A DNA stretch of 64,000 bases from CAYNKA01 sp964397655 (GTDB lineage Bacteria; Spirochaetota; Spirochaetia; DTKZ01): assembly GCA_964397655.1 (NCBI GenBank), contig CAYNKA010000016.1, forward strand, positions 1 to 64,000, written 5' to 3'. Both the position numbers and the translations under genes were made by a program. Within the stretch, counting starts at the first letter, position 1. Every line of letters begins with the position of its first letter. Under the pieces are notes generated by a model. The model made no database searches and was not told the DNA's origin. It saw only the letters and a program-made list of their open reading frames with translations. Below, piece after piece: positions 50,378 to 58,240 of the stretch.

Positions 50378-51256
50378 ATGCGCAGGTCGGAGCATCTCGA
50401 GGGGTACGCTTACGTACTTCTCACGATTTTGTTTTTCAGCACTTTCGAAGTTGTCGCCAAACTCATCGCCGGCCGCATCGATCCGTTCCAGCTCACCTTC
50501 ATCCGTTTCGCGCTCGGCGGGCTGGTCCTCCTCGCCGTCTGCGCGGCCAAGAAAGACCTCCGGGTGAGCGGCGGGGACTTCGTCGAACTCCTTCTGCTCG
50601 GCGTTCTCAACGTCGGAATCGTCATGAACCTGCTTCAGATCAGTCTCTGCGTCCCGGGAGCGAAGGCTTCGATCTCCGCGCTCGTCTTTTCCGGCAATCC
50701 GGTGTTCGTCTATCTCTTCTCCGTGGCGCTCGGTAAGGACAGGCTGGAGGCGAGAAGGGTGATCGGGACCCTCCTTTCCGTAGCCGGTACGGCCGTGCTT
50801 TTCCTCCCTGATATTCTCTCGGGACTCAGGTTCAACCTCGGGCTCGTCCTCGCCTTCGCCGCGTCCTTCACCTACGGGCTCTTCACCGTCCTCGCGAGGG
50901 GCGCGAGCGTGAGGATGGGAAGCCTCAAGATGAACGGCTGGACCTTTTTCCTGGGAAGCGTCGCCATGCTTCCGTTCATGGCATTCATGAAGACTCCGAT
51001 CCTGGACTTCGATCCTTCCGTCCTTCCTGAGCTGGCCTACCTCACGGTCCTGGTTACGGGCTTCGCCTACTACACCTACTTCCGCGGGCTCGAAATTCTC
51101 GGGGCGAGCAAGGGTTCGCTCGTCTTCTTCTTCAAACCGGTGCTCGCCGGAGTCTGCGCGGCCATCGTTCTCGGCGAGGTCCTGTCGCCTGCCTTCATCG
51201 CGGGCTCGATCCTCGTCCTCTGCGGAATAGCGGCGGTGCTCTACAAGAAATCCTAG
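50378..51256 (+). CDS. EamA/DMT-superfamily transporter
   Basis: 292 residues, ten predicted membrane helices in two EamA halves (LTILFFSTFEVVAKLIAGRI onward; FAASFTYGLFTVLARGASVR for the second). Drug/metabolite transporter superfamily; members move amino acids, nucleotide sugars or metabolites. The start is ATG 50378; an earlier GTG at 50360 would overlap the -10 box. Its last 29 codons (VLGEVLSPAFIAGS onward) occur again as an exact copy 8.6 kb downstream after tctA. Confidence 0.88.
   Translation: MRRSEHLEGYAYVLLTILFFSTFEVVAKLIAGRIDPFQLTFIRFALGGLVLLAVCAAKKDLRVSGGDFVELLLLGVLNVGIVMNLLQISLCVPGAKASISALVFSGNPVFVYLFSVALGKDRLEARRVIGTLLSVAGTAVLFLPDILSGLRFNLGLVLAFAASFTYGLFTVLARGASVRMGSLKMNGWTFFLGSVAMLPFMAFMKTPILDFDPSVLPELAYLTVLVTGFAYYTYFRGLEILGASKGSLVFFFKPVLAGVCAAIVLGEVLSPAFIAGSILVLCGIAAVLYKKS
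51165..51252 (+). repeat. 88-bp direct repeat, copy A (3' end of eamA)
   Basis: Perfectly identical to 59770-59857. Starts TCGTTCTCGGCGAGG and ends TACAAGAAATC. The sequence after the repeat also shows weak similarity (TAGAACAGCGGAAAGG here, TAATATCGCGAAAGG there), as expected for two homologous gene ends. Confidence 0.95.
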
Positions 51257-51340
51257 AACAGCGGAAAGGAGACTTCCGTTTCCGGATGTCGGGACCGTTC
51301 GGCCGACCCCCGGGGCTCCTCGCCGGCCGTAAAAATGAAT

Positions 51341-51401
51341 TTGACAAATCGGATTCCCGGGTTTAGCATTTCGTGTAACAATAAAAGTATTTTATGTTAC
51401 A
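51341..51401 (+). promoter_or_regulatory. Promoter and operator of the LacI-sulfatase-Tct operon
   Basis: TTGACA (51341), 17-nt spacer, TAGCAT (51364), then a 28-bp near-palindrome at 51374-51401 with arms TGTAACA...TGTTACA over the transcription start. An ATG at 51394 falls inside the right arm, so the next ATG (51406) is the better start. Placement fits autorepression by the LacI-type protein encoded next. Confidence 0.65.
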
Positions 51402-51405
51402 TAAA

Positions 51406-52461
51406 ATGAATGTACGCAAGTTAGCCGAAATTACGAAAGTATCCGTGGCCACGATTTCCCGCGTGCTCAAGGGAGAGCCAGCGGTTGATCCCGAGACTAG
51501 GGACCGTGTCCTCCGCGAACTGTCGCAGCACCCCTTCTATCCCGATTTCAAGCAGAAGAAGAAGCGGACCAGGAATCTTTTCGTTTTTCTCTCGCCTGCC
51601 CACGTGAACGAGAGACTCCATTTGACGCAAATCAATTTCTTCTCCCGAGCCTTGGCCGGCGTGAAATCGCATTTCGACACCACGAACTCGCAGGACGGAA
51701 TCGAGCGATATCTTCTCCTTTCGTCTTATAAAAGCGGACGAATCCTGGAAAAGCTGAAGGAATTGGAACGGCTGGATTATGCGGGATCGATCGCCGGCAT
51801 CTTCATCATCCATACCCAGAAAGCGGATCATGCCGGTCTCGCTCAGTATGCAGGGCGGCTGAAGCTCTATCTTCTGGGAAGGTCTCCCGATGACGTGCCG
51901 AGCGAACGGGCCGACTGCATCTATTTCGACGACGTGAAGGTCGGACGATTGGCCTACGAGCACATTCTTTCCCGCGGCCATCGGAAGGTTCTGGTTTTTT
52001 CCGGTCCGCGCGAGTTCACGTATTTCGAGAAACGGGAAAGGGCTTTTCGCAAGGCCGCCGGAAAGGACGGCAACGGGTACGTCTTCCGCAATACCCGGGC
52101 CGCCGATCCGATGGAGGCCTACGACCTCGCGAAGGCCTGCCTCAGAAAGAACGAGCTTGAGATCACCGCGGTGTACGTCACCGCCGAAATACTCCTTGAG
52201 GGGGTCTTGAAGCACCTCGACGAAGCGGGAATGAAGATTCCCGAGGACTTGTCGCTCATTTCGACGAACGACTACCTCGTAGGCTATCAGCACAAGCCGC
52301 CGATCTCTGTGATCCGGACCCCGCATTTCGAAATCGGCCGGCTGGCTGCCGTGATCGCCTTGGAGAATTGCAGATTCGAATTCGACTCCCGCGTGGATTA
52401 TCGGCTGGACGTGATGTTGAACGATCGACACAGCGTGGCGGACATCGGAGAACGGTCGTGA
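51406..52461 (+). CDS. LacI-family transcriptional regulator
   Basis: 351 residues from ATG 51406. LacI HTH VRKLAEITKVSVATISRVLK (residues 3-22) with hinge DPETRDRVLRELSQ, then a periplasmic-binding-like ligand domain (IAGIFIIHTQKADHAG; YLLGRSPDDVPSERADCIYF; HILSRGHRKVLVFSGPREF; ALENCRFEFDSRVDY). It likely represses the following sulfatase-DUF3604-enolase-tct operon until a pathway sugar or acid binds. Starting at the upstream ATG (51394) would add only four residues. The stop overlaps the sulfatase GTG. Confidence 0.9.
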   Translation: MNVRKLAEITKVSVATISRVLKGEPAVDPETRDRVLRELSQHPFYPDFKQKKKRTRNLFVFLSPAHVNERLHLTQINFFSRALAGVKSHFDTTNSQDGIERYLLLSSYKSGRILEKLKELERLDYAGSIAGIFIIHTQKADHAGLAQYAGRLKLYLLGRSPDDVPSERADCIYFDDVKVGRLAYEHILSRGHRKVLVFSGPREFTYFEKRERAFRKAAGKDGNGYVFRNTRAADPMEAYDLAKACLRKNELEITAVYVTAEILLEGVLKHLDEAGMKIPEDLSLISTNDYLVGYQHKPPISVIRTPHFEIGRLAAVIALENCRFEFDSRVDYRLDVMLNDRHSVADIGERS

Positions 52462-53927
52462 AAAAGTCAGATCGCAGAAACGTTCTTTTCATCACGACGG
52501 ATCAGCAGAGGAGGGATTCTCTCCCCTGCTACGGTTCGGATTTCGTCCGGGCCCCGGCCCTCGACGGACTCGCGAGGCGGGGCATCGTGTTCGACAATTG
52601 CGTTTCTTCGGCCCCGGTATGCCAGCCTGCACGGGCCGCGTTCATGGCCGGGCAGTATCCCTCGGTCCTCGGCGTGACGGACAATTTCCAGTGGATCGGT
52701 CCCGGGACTCCCACAATAGCCAAACGGTTCCGGGACGCCGGCGCGCAGACTGCGGCGATCGGAAAGATGCATTTTCATCCCTGGGACGAGTCCGAAGGTT
52801 TTGAATACAGGGTCATCGCGGAGGACAAGCGCCATTTCTTCCGCCCGGACCATTATACCCGTTTTCTCGAGTCCCGGGGATTGAAACGGGAACACCCGGC
52901 AACGGTGCAGGGCTATGAAGCCGACCTCGGCGCGATCGTGAGCCCTCTTCCGGAAGAATGCCATATCGATTCCTTCATCGGGGAGGAAGCGCTCAAATGG
53001 ATCGATTCCATCGAGCCGGAGAAGCCGTTTTTCGGCTGGATATCCTTCAACAGCCCGCACGATCCGTACGATCCTCCCGCTTCCCTGTCCTCCTTGTATC
53101 GATCTGCTCCGATCCCGGAGGCCATCGGGTCCGCCGAGGAACTGGCCGTGAAACCCGCCTACCAGAGATCCGTCATTCCTTTCTTTAGGGACAACCTGCT
53201 CTATCTTACCGACTATTCGCAGATGACTCGGTCGAGCATCCGGAGGATGCGTGAGTATTATTACGCGACCTTGACGCTCGTCGATCGCCAGATCGGCCGG
53301 ATTTTGTCCCTCCTCGATGCCCGTGGGCTTTCGGAATCCACGCTGATCGTCTTTTCTTCGGATCACGGCGACACCCTGGGAGACCACGGCCTGCCGTTCA
53401 AATCGACCTTTTATGAAGGGGCGCTCAAGGTGCCCTTGATCGTCGCAGGTCCCGGCATCCCCGGGGGGAGAAGAAGCGCATCCTTCACGGACTGGATCGA
53501 CCTTCATCGGACCTTCCTTTCGTACGCGGGCCTGATTCCAGGAGACCATGTCCAGGGCTGCGATCTCGCGCCGGTTCTCGCGGATCCCGGCCTCGTGCTT
53601 CGCGAAGAGGCTTTCAGCGAACTCCCGGGTTGCGCCATGGTGACGGACGGCTTCCATAAACTCGTCGTCTGCGACGACGGCGACGGCGAACTGTACGATC
53701 TCGCGGAACCCGAGCCGGAGGTGGCGAATCACTTTCGCGATCCGGCATGGTCCGAAATCCGGCGGTCCCTGTCCGAGAAGCTGCTCCGCCGGCTGGTTGC
53801 CTACGGTCGGGTCAAGCGATTCGGAGGCGGCCGCCACGCCGACGACGAAGGCAGGAAAACGACCTTCGCCACCCTCGCAAAGCGGCTGCGCGACGGGGAA
53901 TTTCCCGGACTGAAGAAATCCCGATAG
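52458..53927 (+). CDS. Type I sulfatase (formylglycine-dependent, Cys type)
   Basis: 489 residues from GTG 52458 (GGAG 7 nt upstream). Metal Asp in LFITTDQQRRDS (about 15), modification motif Cys55-Gln-Pro-Ala-Arg in SSAPVCQPARAAFMAG, GKMHFHPW (about 105), FSSDHGDTLGDHG (metal Asp-His, about 305) and FKSTFYEGALKVPLIV. Cys55 must be converted to formylglycine by a maturase not encoded here. No signal peptide, so cytoplasmic: the substrate would be imported first, by the Tct transporter or another system. It hydrolyses a sulfate ester of an unknown, probably small, sugar or acid. Confidence 0.92.
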   Translation: MKKSDRRNVLFITTDQQRRDSLPCYGSDFVRAPALDGLARRGIVFDNCVSSAPVCQPARAAFMAGQYPSVLGVTDNFQWIGPGTPTIAKRFRDAGAQTAAIGKMHFHPWDESEGFEYRVIAEDKRHFFRPDHYTRFLESRGLKREHPATVQGYEADLGAIVSPLPEECHIDSFIGEEALKWIDSIEPEKPFFGWISFNSPHDPYDPPASLSSLYRSAPIPEAIGSAEELAVKPAYQRSVIPFFRDNLLYLTDYSQMTRSSIRRMREYYYATLTLVDRQIGRILSLLDARGLSESTLIVFSSDHGDTLGDHGLPFKSTFYEGALKVPLIVAGPGIPGGRRSASFTDWIDLHRTFLSYAGLIPGDHVQGCDLAPVLADPGLVLREEAFSELPGCAMVTDGFHKLVVCDDGDGELYDLAEPEPEVANHFRDPAWSEIRRSLSEKLLRRLVAYGRVKRFGGGRHADDEGRKTTFATLAKRLRDGEFPGLKKSR

Positions 53928-53942
53928 AGGAGATGGGGGAGA

Positions 53943-55433
53943 ATGGAGAAGAACTTTCAGTTGTTTTGGGGCGATCTCCACAATCACAACGCGGTCGGCT
54001 ATGCGAAGGGATCGCTACAACGATCCATTGAAATCGCTCGGGAGCACCTGGATTTCTTCGCCTTTACCGGGCACGCAGCCTGGCACGATATGCCGATGAT
54101 GCCCGGAGACCGGCACATGCACTGGGTGAACGGGTTCAAGGCTCATGCCGACCACTGGCAGCGAACGAGGAGCATGCTGAAGGAGGCCAACGAGCCGGAC
54201 TTCGCGGCCTTCCTCGGTTACGAATGGCATTCGAGCGAATTCGGCGATTACTGCCTCATCTTTCCCGAAGACCAGCCGGAGCTTTTCCTGCCGGACCATG
54301 TTTCGAAGCTTCTTTCCTTTGCGAAAGCGAAGGGCGCCTTCGCCATTCCTCACCATGTGGCGTACAAGCGGGGATGGAGGGGCGCGAATTGGGACTATTT
54401 CGATCCCGAGACGACTCCGGTCGTCGAAATATTCTCGGAACATGGCTGTACCGAATCGGACAGGTCCCCGTATCCGATGATCCTGCACAGCAACGGTGGA
54501 AGATCGACTTCGAATACGGTCGAGCGTCAGCTCGAGCGGGGAAGGCGATTCGGCTTCGTGGCTTCGACGGACGATCATTTCGGTTATCCCGGAGCCTGGG
54601 GAGAGGGGGTCGTCGGAGTATGGGCCGAGGACCTTTCTCCCGCCTCCATTTTCGACGCGATACGGAAGCGAAGGACCATCGCCGCCACCGGCGACCGCAT
54701 CGCTCTCGAATTCGCCGTGAACGGCGAGCCCATGGGATCGGAGCTGCCGGCGACGCCGGAGCGTCGGATCGAAGTTTCCGCGACCGGGCAGGATCCGATC
54801 AAGATGATCGAACTCGTCAGGAACGGAAAAGTCCTTGGGCGGCACTTCCCGGCGGACGAGGCCTCGGGCCGGCCGGCTCTCCCGGGAAAGGCGAAGTGCC
54901 GCCTGCAATACGGCTGGGGGCCCTGGTCGACCTTGAAGCTCGAAAGGACCTGCCTTTGGGACATGACGCTGAGCATCGAGGGCGGCCGTTTCCTGGATGC
55001 ATCTCCCTGTTTTCAGTCGGGTCCTTTCGCCGAAGACCTTCGCGACAGACTCCAAAGGATGGACGAAAAAAGGTTCCGTCTTCGCTCGTTCACGTCGCGG
55101 AATCAGGCCTATCTCGAAGATCCCACCAAGTCCGCGGTGTTCGAGCTGGAGGGCGACCTCGGAACGGTCCTGGAACTCAACCTGTCGACGCCTTCCCAGC
55201 TTTCCGTCAGAGTGAGGCTCGGGGATTTGATCGAGGACAATTCCGTCAATTTCACCGGCGTCTTCACCACCGAAAGCTTCATCTTCCACCGCCTCGTCGC
55301 CTCCGAGGAATATGAAACACGGGTCATGTGGGAGGATGAGGTCCCCGTAGCCTCGGGAGCGGACTGGTACTACGTTAGGGCGACCCAGGAGAACGGTCAG
55401 TTGGCCTGGTCGAGCCCGGTGTGGGTCGGATGA
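53943..55433 (+). CDS. DUF3604/PHP-type metal-dependent hydrolase
   Basis: 496 residues. Metal-binding opening FWGDLHNHNAVGYAKG (about residues 7-22), FFAFTGHAAWHD (about 38), FLGYEWHSSEFGDYC (about 91), AIPHHVAYKRGW (about 131), VEIFSEHGCTES and GFVASTDDHFGYPG (about 205). These give the His/Asp/Glu set of a PHP-like barrel. The C-terminal 200 residues are beta-rich (RIEVSATGQDPIKMIELVRN). Members of this group occur beside sulfatases and hydrolases of esters or lactones; the reaction is not established. No signal peptide. 15 nt after the sulfatase. Confidence 0.8.
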   Translation: MEKNFQLFWGDLHNHNAVGYAKGSLQRSIEIAREHLDFFAFTGHAAWHDMPMMPGDRHMHWVNGFKAHADHWQRTRSMLKEANEPDFAAFLGYEWHSSEFGDYCLIFPEDQPELFLPDHVSKLLSFAKAKGAFAIPHHVAYKRGWRGANWDYFDPETTPVVEIFSEHGCTESDRSPYPMILHSNGGRSTSNTVERQLERGRRFGFVASTDDHFGYPGAWGEGVVGVWAEDLSPASIFDAIRKRRTIAATGDRIALEFAVNGEPMGSELPATPERRIEVSATGQDPIKMIELVRNGKVLGRHFPADEASGRPALPGKAKCRLQYGWGPWSTLKLERTCLWDMTLSIEGGRFLDASPCFQSGPFAEDLRDRLQRMDEKRFRLRSFTSRNQAYLEDPTKSAVFELEGDLGTVLELNLSTPSQLSVRVRLGDLIEDNSVNFTGVFTTESFIFHRLVASEEYETRVMWEDEVPVASGADWYYVRATQENGQLAWSSPVWVG

Positions 55434-56716
55434 TGAGGATATCGGGCTATCGATTCGCCGTGCGTCGGGAACCCCTCGCGCACCCCTTCGGCTTCAAGGG
55501 CGGAGCCTTCACCGAGAAGTGGTTGACCGTGACGTCGCTCGCTTCCGCTTCCGGATTGTCGGCGACGGGAATCGGCGGGCTCGCCGTGCTTTGGTCCGAC
55601 TCCGAGGTCTTCTTTTCCCGCTCGGAAGCCGGAGGCAATCTCGCGATGGCACTGATCGCCGAGGAAGCTGCGCGCTCCCTGGTCGGCGTCGAACTGAATT
55701 CTCCCTTCGAGGCCGTCGGCCTTCTTGCCGAGGAACTCGGAACGTACGCACGCAACGTAACCGGCCTCGGCGGCGTACGCAGGACCTTCGTGCTCAATTG
55801 CCTCGTGAGCCTGGATATGGCTCTCTGGAAACTCTTCGCTCTGGAATGGAACACGGAACGCTTGGACGACCTTCTTCCCGGATGGAGCCGGGAATCCCTC
55901 TCCGAGAAACACGGGAAGATCGCGAGGATTCCCCTCGTCGATTACGGAATGCCGGCGGGCAAGATCGCCTCGCTCGCCGACGACGGCCATTTCATTTTCA
56001 AGGTCAAGCTCGGTTCCGCGGGGGACCAGGCGGAGATGCTGCGAAGGGACAGGGAGCGGCTGTCCCTCGTGAACGATACGTTGAGGTCGCGGGAGAAGAT
56101 CCTGTACTACCTCGACGCGAACGGCCGGTACGGGAGCGAGGAGACCGTTCTTCGCCTCTTGGACCACGCCGACGCGATCGGCATGCTTCCCCGGGTGCTG
56201 ATGCTGGAAGAGCCTTACGTGGATGCATCGTCCTTCGACGTCTCGGGGCTTCCGGTTCGAGTCGCGGCTGACGAATCGGTCCACGGGCCTCAGGACGCGG
56301 CCGCGAGGGCGTCGCTCGGTTACGGGGCCTTCGCGATAAAACCCGCGGGGAAGACTCTCAGCGTCTCCCTGGAGACCGTTCGGGAGGCCCGCAGGCTCGG
56401 AATCCCCTGTTTCGTGGCCGATTCCGCGTGCGTGCCGCTCCTCGTCGAATGGAATAAATGCGTCGCCGCCCGGCTTCCCGCGCTCCCCGGTCTCGATTGC
56501 GGCGTTCTGGAATCGAACGGTGAAGAGCACTATGCGTCCTGGAACGACCTTCTCGGCGAGCTTCCGATTCCCGGCGCCCCGTGGACCGCTCCCGCTGAGG
56601 GCATGTACAGAACCGACGACTCGTTTTTTGAAATTTCCGGCGGAATATTCCGGACCTGCGCTTCGTACGAGAGGCTTCTCCCGGCGGCGTTCATCCGGAC
56701 AAGCCGTCGGCGATGA
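55430..56716 (+). CDS. Enolase-superfamily enzyme (MR/MLE-like), unassigned
   Basis: 428 residues from ATG 55430, which overlaps the DUF3604 stop. The barrel carries Lys-x-Lys in IFKVKLGSAG (about 188), Asp in YLDANGRYGS (about 225), Glu in LMLEEPYVD (about 255), Asp-Glu in AADESVHG (about 281) and Lys in AIKPAGKTLS (about 302), the two-lysine layout of the muconate-lactonizing/dipeptide-epimerase side of the superfamily. It is clearly different from the other two enolase-type proteins in this window. Probably dehydrates or epimerises the acid released by the sulfatase and DUF3604 enzymes; inferred from context. Confidence 0.82.
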   Translation: MMRISGYRFAVRREPLAHPFGFKGGAFTEKWLTVTSLASASGLSATGIGGLAVLWSDSEVFFSRSEAGGNLAMALIAEEAARSLVGVELNSPFEAVGLLAEELGTYARNVTGLGGVRRTFVLNCLVSLDMALWKLFALEWNTERLDDLLPGWSRESLSEKHGKIARIPLVDYGMPAGKIASLADDGHFIFKVKLGSAGDQAEMLRRDRERLSLVNDTLRSREKILYYLDANGRYGSEETVLRLLDHADAIGMLPRVLMLEEPYVDASSFDVSGLPVRVAADESVHGPQDAAARASLGYGAFAIKPAGKTLSVSLETVREARRLGIPCFVADSACVPLLVEWNKCVAARLPALPGLDCGVLESNGEEHYASWNDLLGELPIPGAPWTAPAEGMYRTDDSFFEISGGIFRTCASYERLLPAAFIRTSRRR

Positions 56717-56777
56717 TAATTGCGCCGCATGAAAGCGGACGCGGGAGAACTCGCGTTTTCCGAAGGAGGGAGGTTGT

Positions 56778-57764
56778 ATGAAAAAGGCCTTAGTGCTCGT
56801 GTTGACGGCTGCATTCCTGACTGGCTTCGGCTGGGCGGAAGGTTCCAAGGAAAAATCGGCGAGTGCCGCCGAAACGAACTACCCACAGAAGCCCATCCAG
56901 CTCATCGTGCCCTGGGCGGCCGGAGGCAGGACCGACATCAACGCCCGGATGTTCGCCTCGGTCGCCCCGAAATACCTCGGCCAGCCCGTGGTCGTCGTGA
57001 ACAAGGAAGGTGGGGCGAGCATGATCGGCGGGGACTTCGTGGCGAAATCGAAACCCGACGGGTATACTCTGATGGCCATTACGCCCGGCACGAACATTTT
57101 GCCGCCCCTCTACAAGAAGGCCCCCTACGGTCCCTACGACTTCGATGCGATCGGACAGATCGGTTCGAGCACGATGGCGGTCGCTTCCAATCCGGGTAAA
57201 CCGTGGCAGACGACGAAGGAGCTCATCGAATATGCCAAGGAGAATCCGGGGAAGGTGACCTACGCCTGCGTCGCATTGAACGCTCCTCAGCTCGGCTTCC
57301 TGCTGTGGGCTGATAAGGCGGGATTGCAGTTCAAGCATGTCCCGGTAGGGAACGACGCGCAGGCCGTCGAGGCGGCCTTGGGAGGCCACGTGGATCTCGC
57401 CATGACCTCGAGCGTCGCGACGATAATCTCCCACGTCAACGCGAAGAAGCTGAACGCGTTGATGGTGTTCTCGGAAAAGCGCGATCCTGCGCTTCCCCAA
57501 ACGCCGACCGTCGTCGAGCTCGGGTATCAGGTCGTCGCGAGCCCCTTCACGGGAATCGCGGGCCCCAAGGGAATGCCGAAGGAGGTCTTGTCGAAACTTC
57601 GCGAAGCGTTCAAGAGCGTCATGGCCGATCCCGAATTCCTGAAGATCATGCAGAATGCCGGAGAGAACCTGAATCCGAAGTACGGCGACGATTTCTTCCA
57701 GATCTGGAAGAATGATTTCGAGGGGTACTCCGCGGTATCCAAGAAGATGGGGCTCGGTCAATGA
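56778..57764 (+). CDS. tctC: Tripartite tricarboxylate transporter substrate-binding protein (TctC/Bug family)
   Basis: 328 residues. Signal peptide to about residue 20 (TGFGWA), then the spirochaete-style EGSKEKSASA linker. Bug-family core: YPQKPIQLIVPWAAGGRTDI (about 36-55), GGASMIGGDFVAKSKPDGYT, and IAGPKGMPKEVLSKL (about 258). Binds organic acids with high affinity in the periplasm. AAGGAGGGAGG precedes the ATG. Bug proteins are encoded with TctB and TctA, as here. Confidence 0.92.
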   Translation: MKKALVLVLTAAFLTGFGWAEGSKEKSASAAETNYPQKPIQLIVPWAAGGRTDINARMFASVAPKYLGQPVVVVNKEGGASMIGGDFVAKSKPDGYTLMAITPGTNILPPLYKKAPYGPYDFDAIGQIGSSTMAVASNPGKPWQTTKELIEYAKENPGKVTYACVALNAPQLGFLLWADKAGLQFKHVPVGNDAQAVEAALGGHVDLAMTSSVATIISHVNAKKLNALMVFSEKRDPALPQTPTVVELGYQVVASPFTGIAGPKGMPKEVLSKLREAFKSVMADPEFLKIMQNAGENLNPKYGDDFFQIWKNDFEGYSAVSKKMGLGQ

Positions 57765-58228
57765 AGCCTTTCATGAACCGGCGATTCATGGAAGGAATTT
57801 TCCTTCTCTGCATGGGGGCGGCGATCCTGGCCCTCATTCCCTTTCAGGTCATTGCGGTTCGAGGGATGGAGGCAAGCCTGTCTCCATCCTTCATTCCCCG
57901 AATTGCCGGAATCGGCATCGTCGCGGTGGGGACGATCGTTTCCATCTCAGCGGCGTTGGCGAGGAAAAAAGACGGGAACCCCGTCTTCAAGATGCAGGAG
58001 TTCCTCCGGGTTCTCGTCTCTACGCTTTACCTCTTGGCCTACGCGATTCTCTTTCCCGTATTGGGATTCGTTTCTACCAGCGTCCTTTTCATCGGCATTC
58101 TGTCGTTCCAATTCGGACAACGGAATCCTCTGAAGCTCGTGTCCCTCATGGTGGTCATACCGGTTCTGGTATGGATCTTGTTCGAGCTCGTATTCGTCAT
58201 TCCTCTGCCTCACGGATTGCTTTATTAA
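57761..58228 (+). CDS. tctB: Tripartite tricarboxylate transporter small membrane subunit TctB
   Basis: 155 residues, four hydrophobic segments (about 11-30, 45-65, 88-110, 125-150), with the SPSFIPRIAGIGIVAVG motif common to TctB proteins. Small and poorly conserved; identity rests on topology and its place between tctC (4-nt overlap) and tctA (12 nt). Confidence 0.88.
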   Translation: MKPFMNRRFMEGIFLLCMGAAILALIPFQVIAVRGMEASLSPSFIPRIAGIGIVAVGTIVSISAALARKKDGNPVFKMQEFLRVLVSTLYLLAYAILFPVLGFVSTSVLFIGILSFQFGQRNPLKLVSLMVVIPVLVWILFELVFVIPLPHGLLY

Positions 58229-58240
58229 CAGAGGTGGGTC

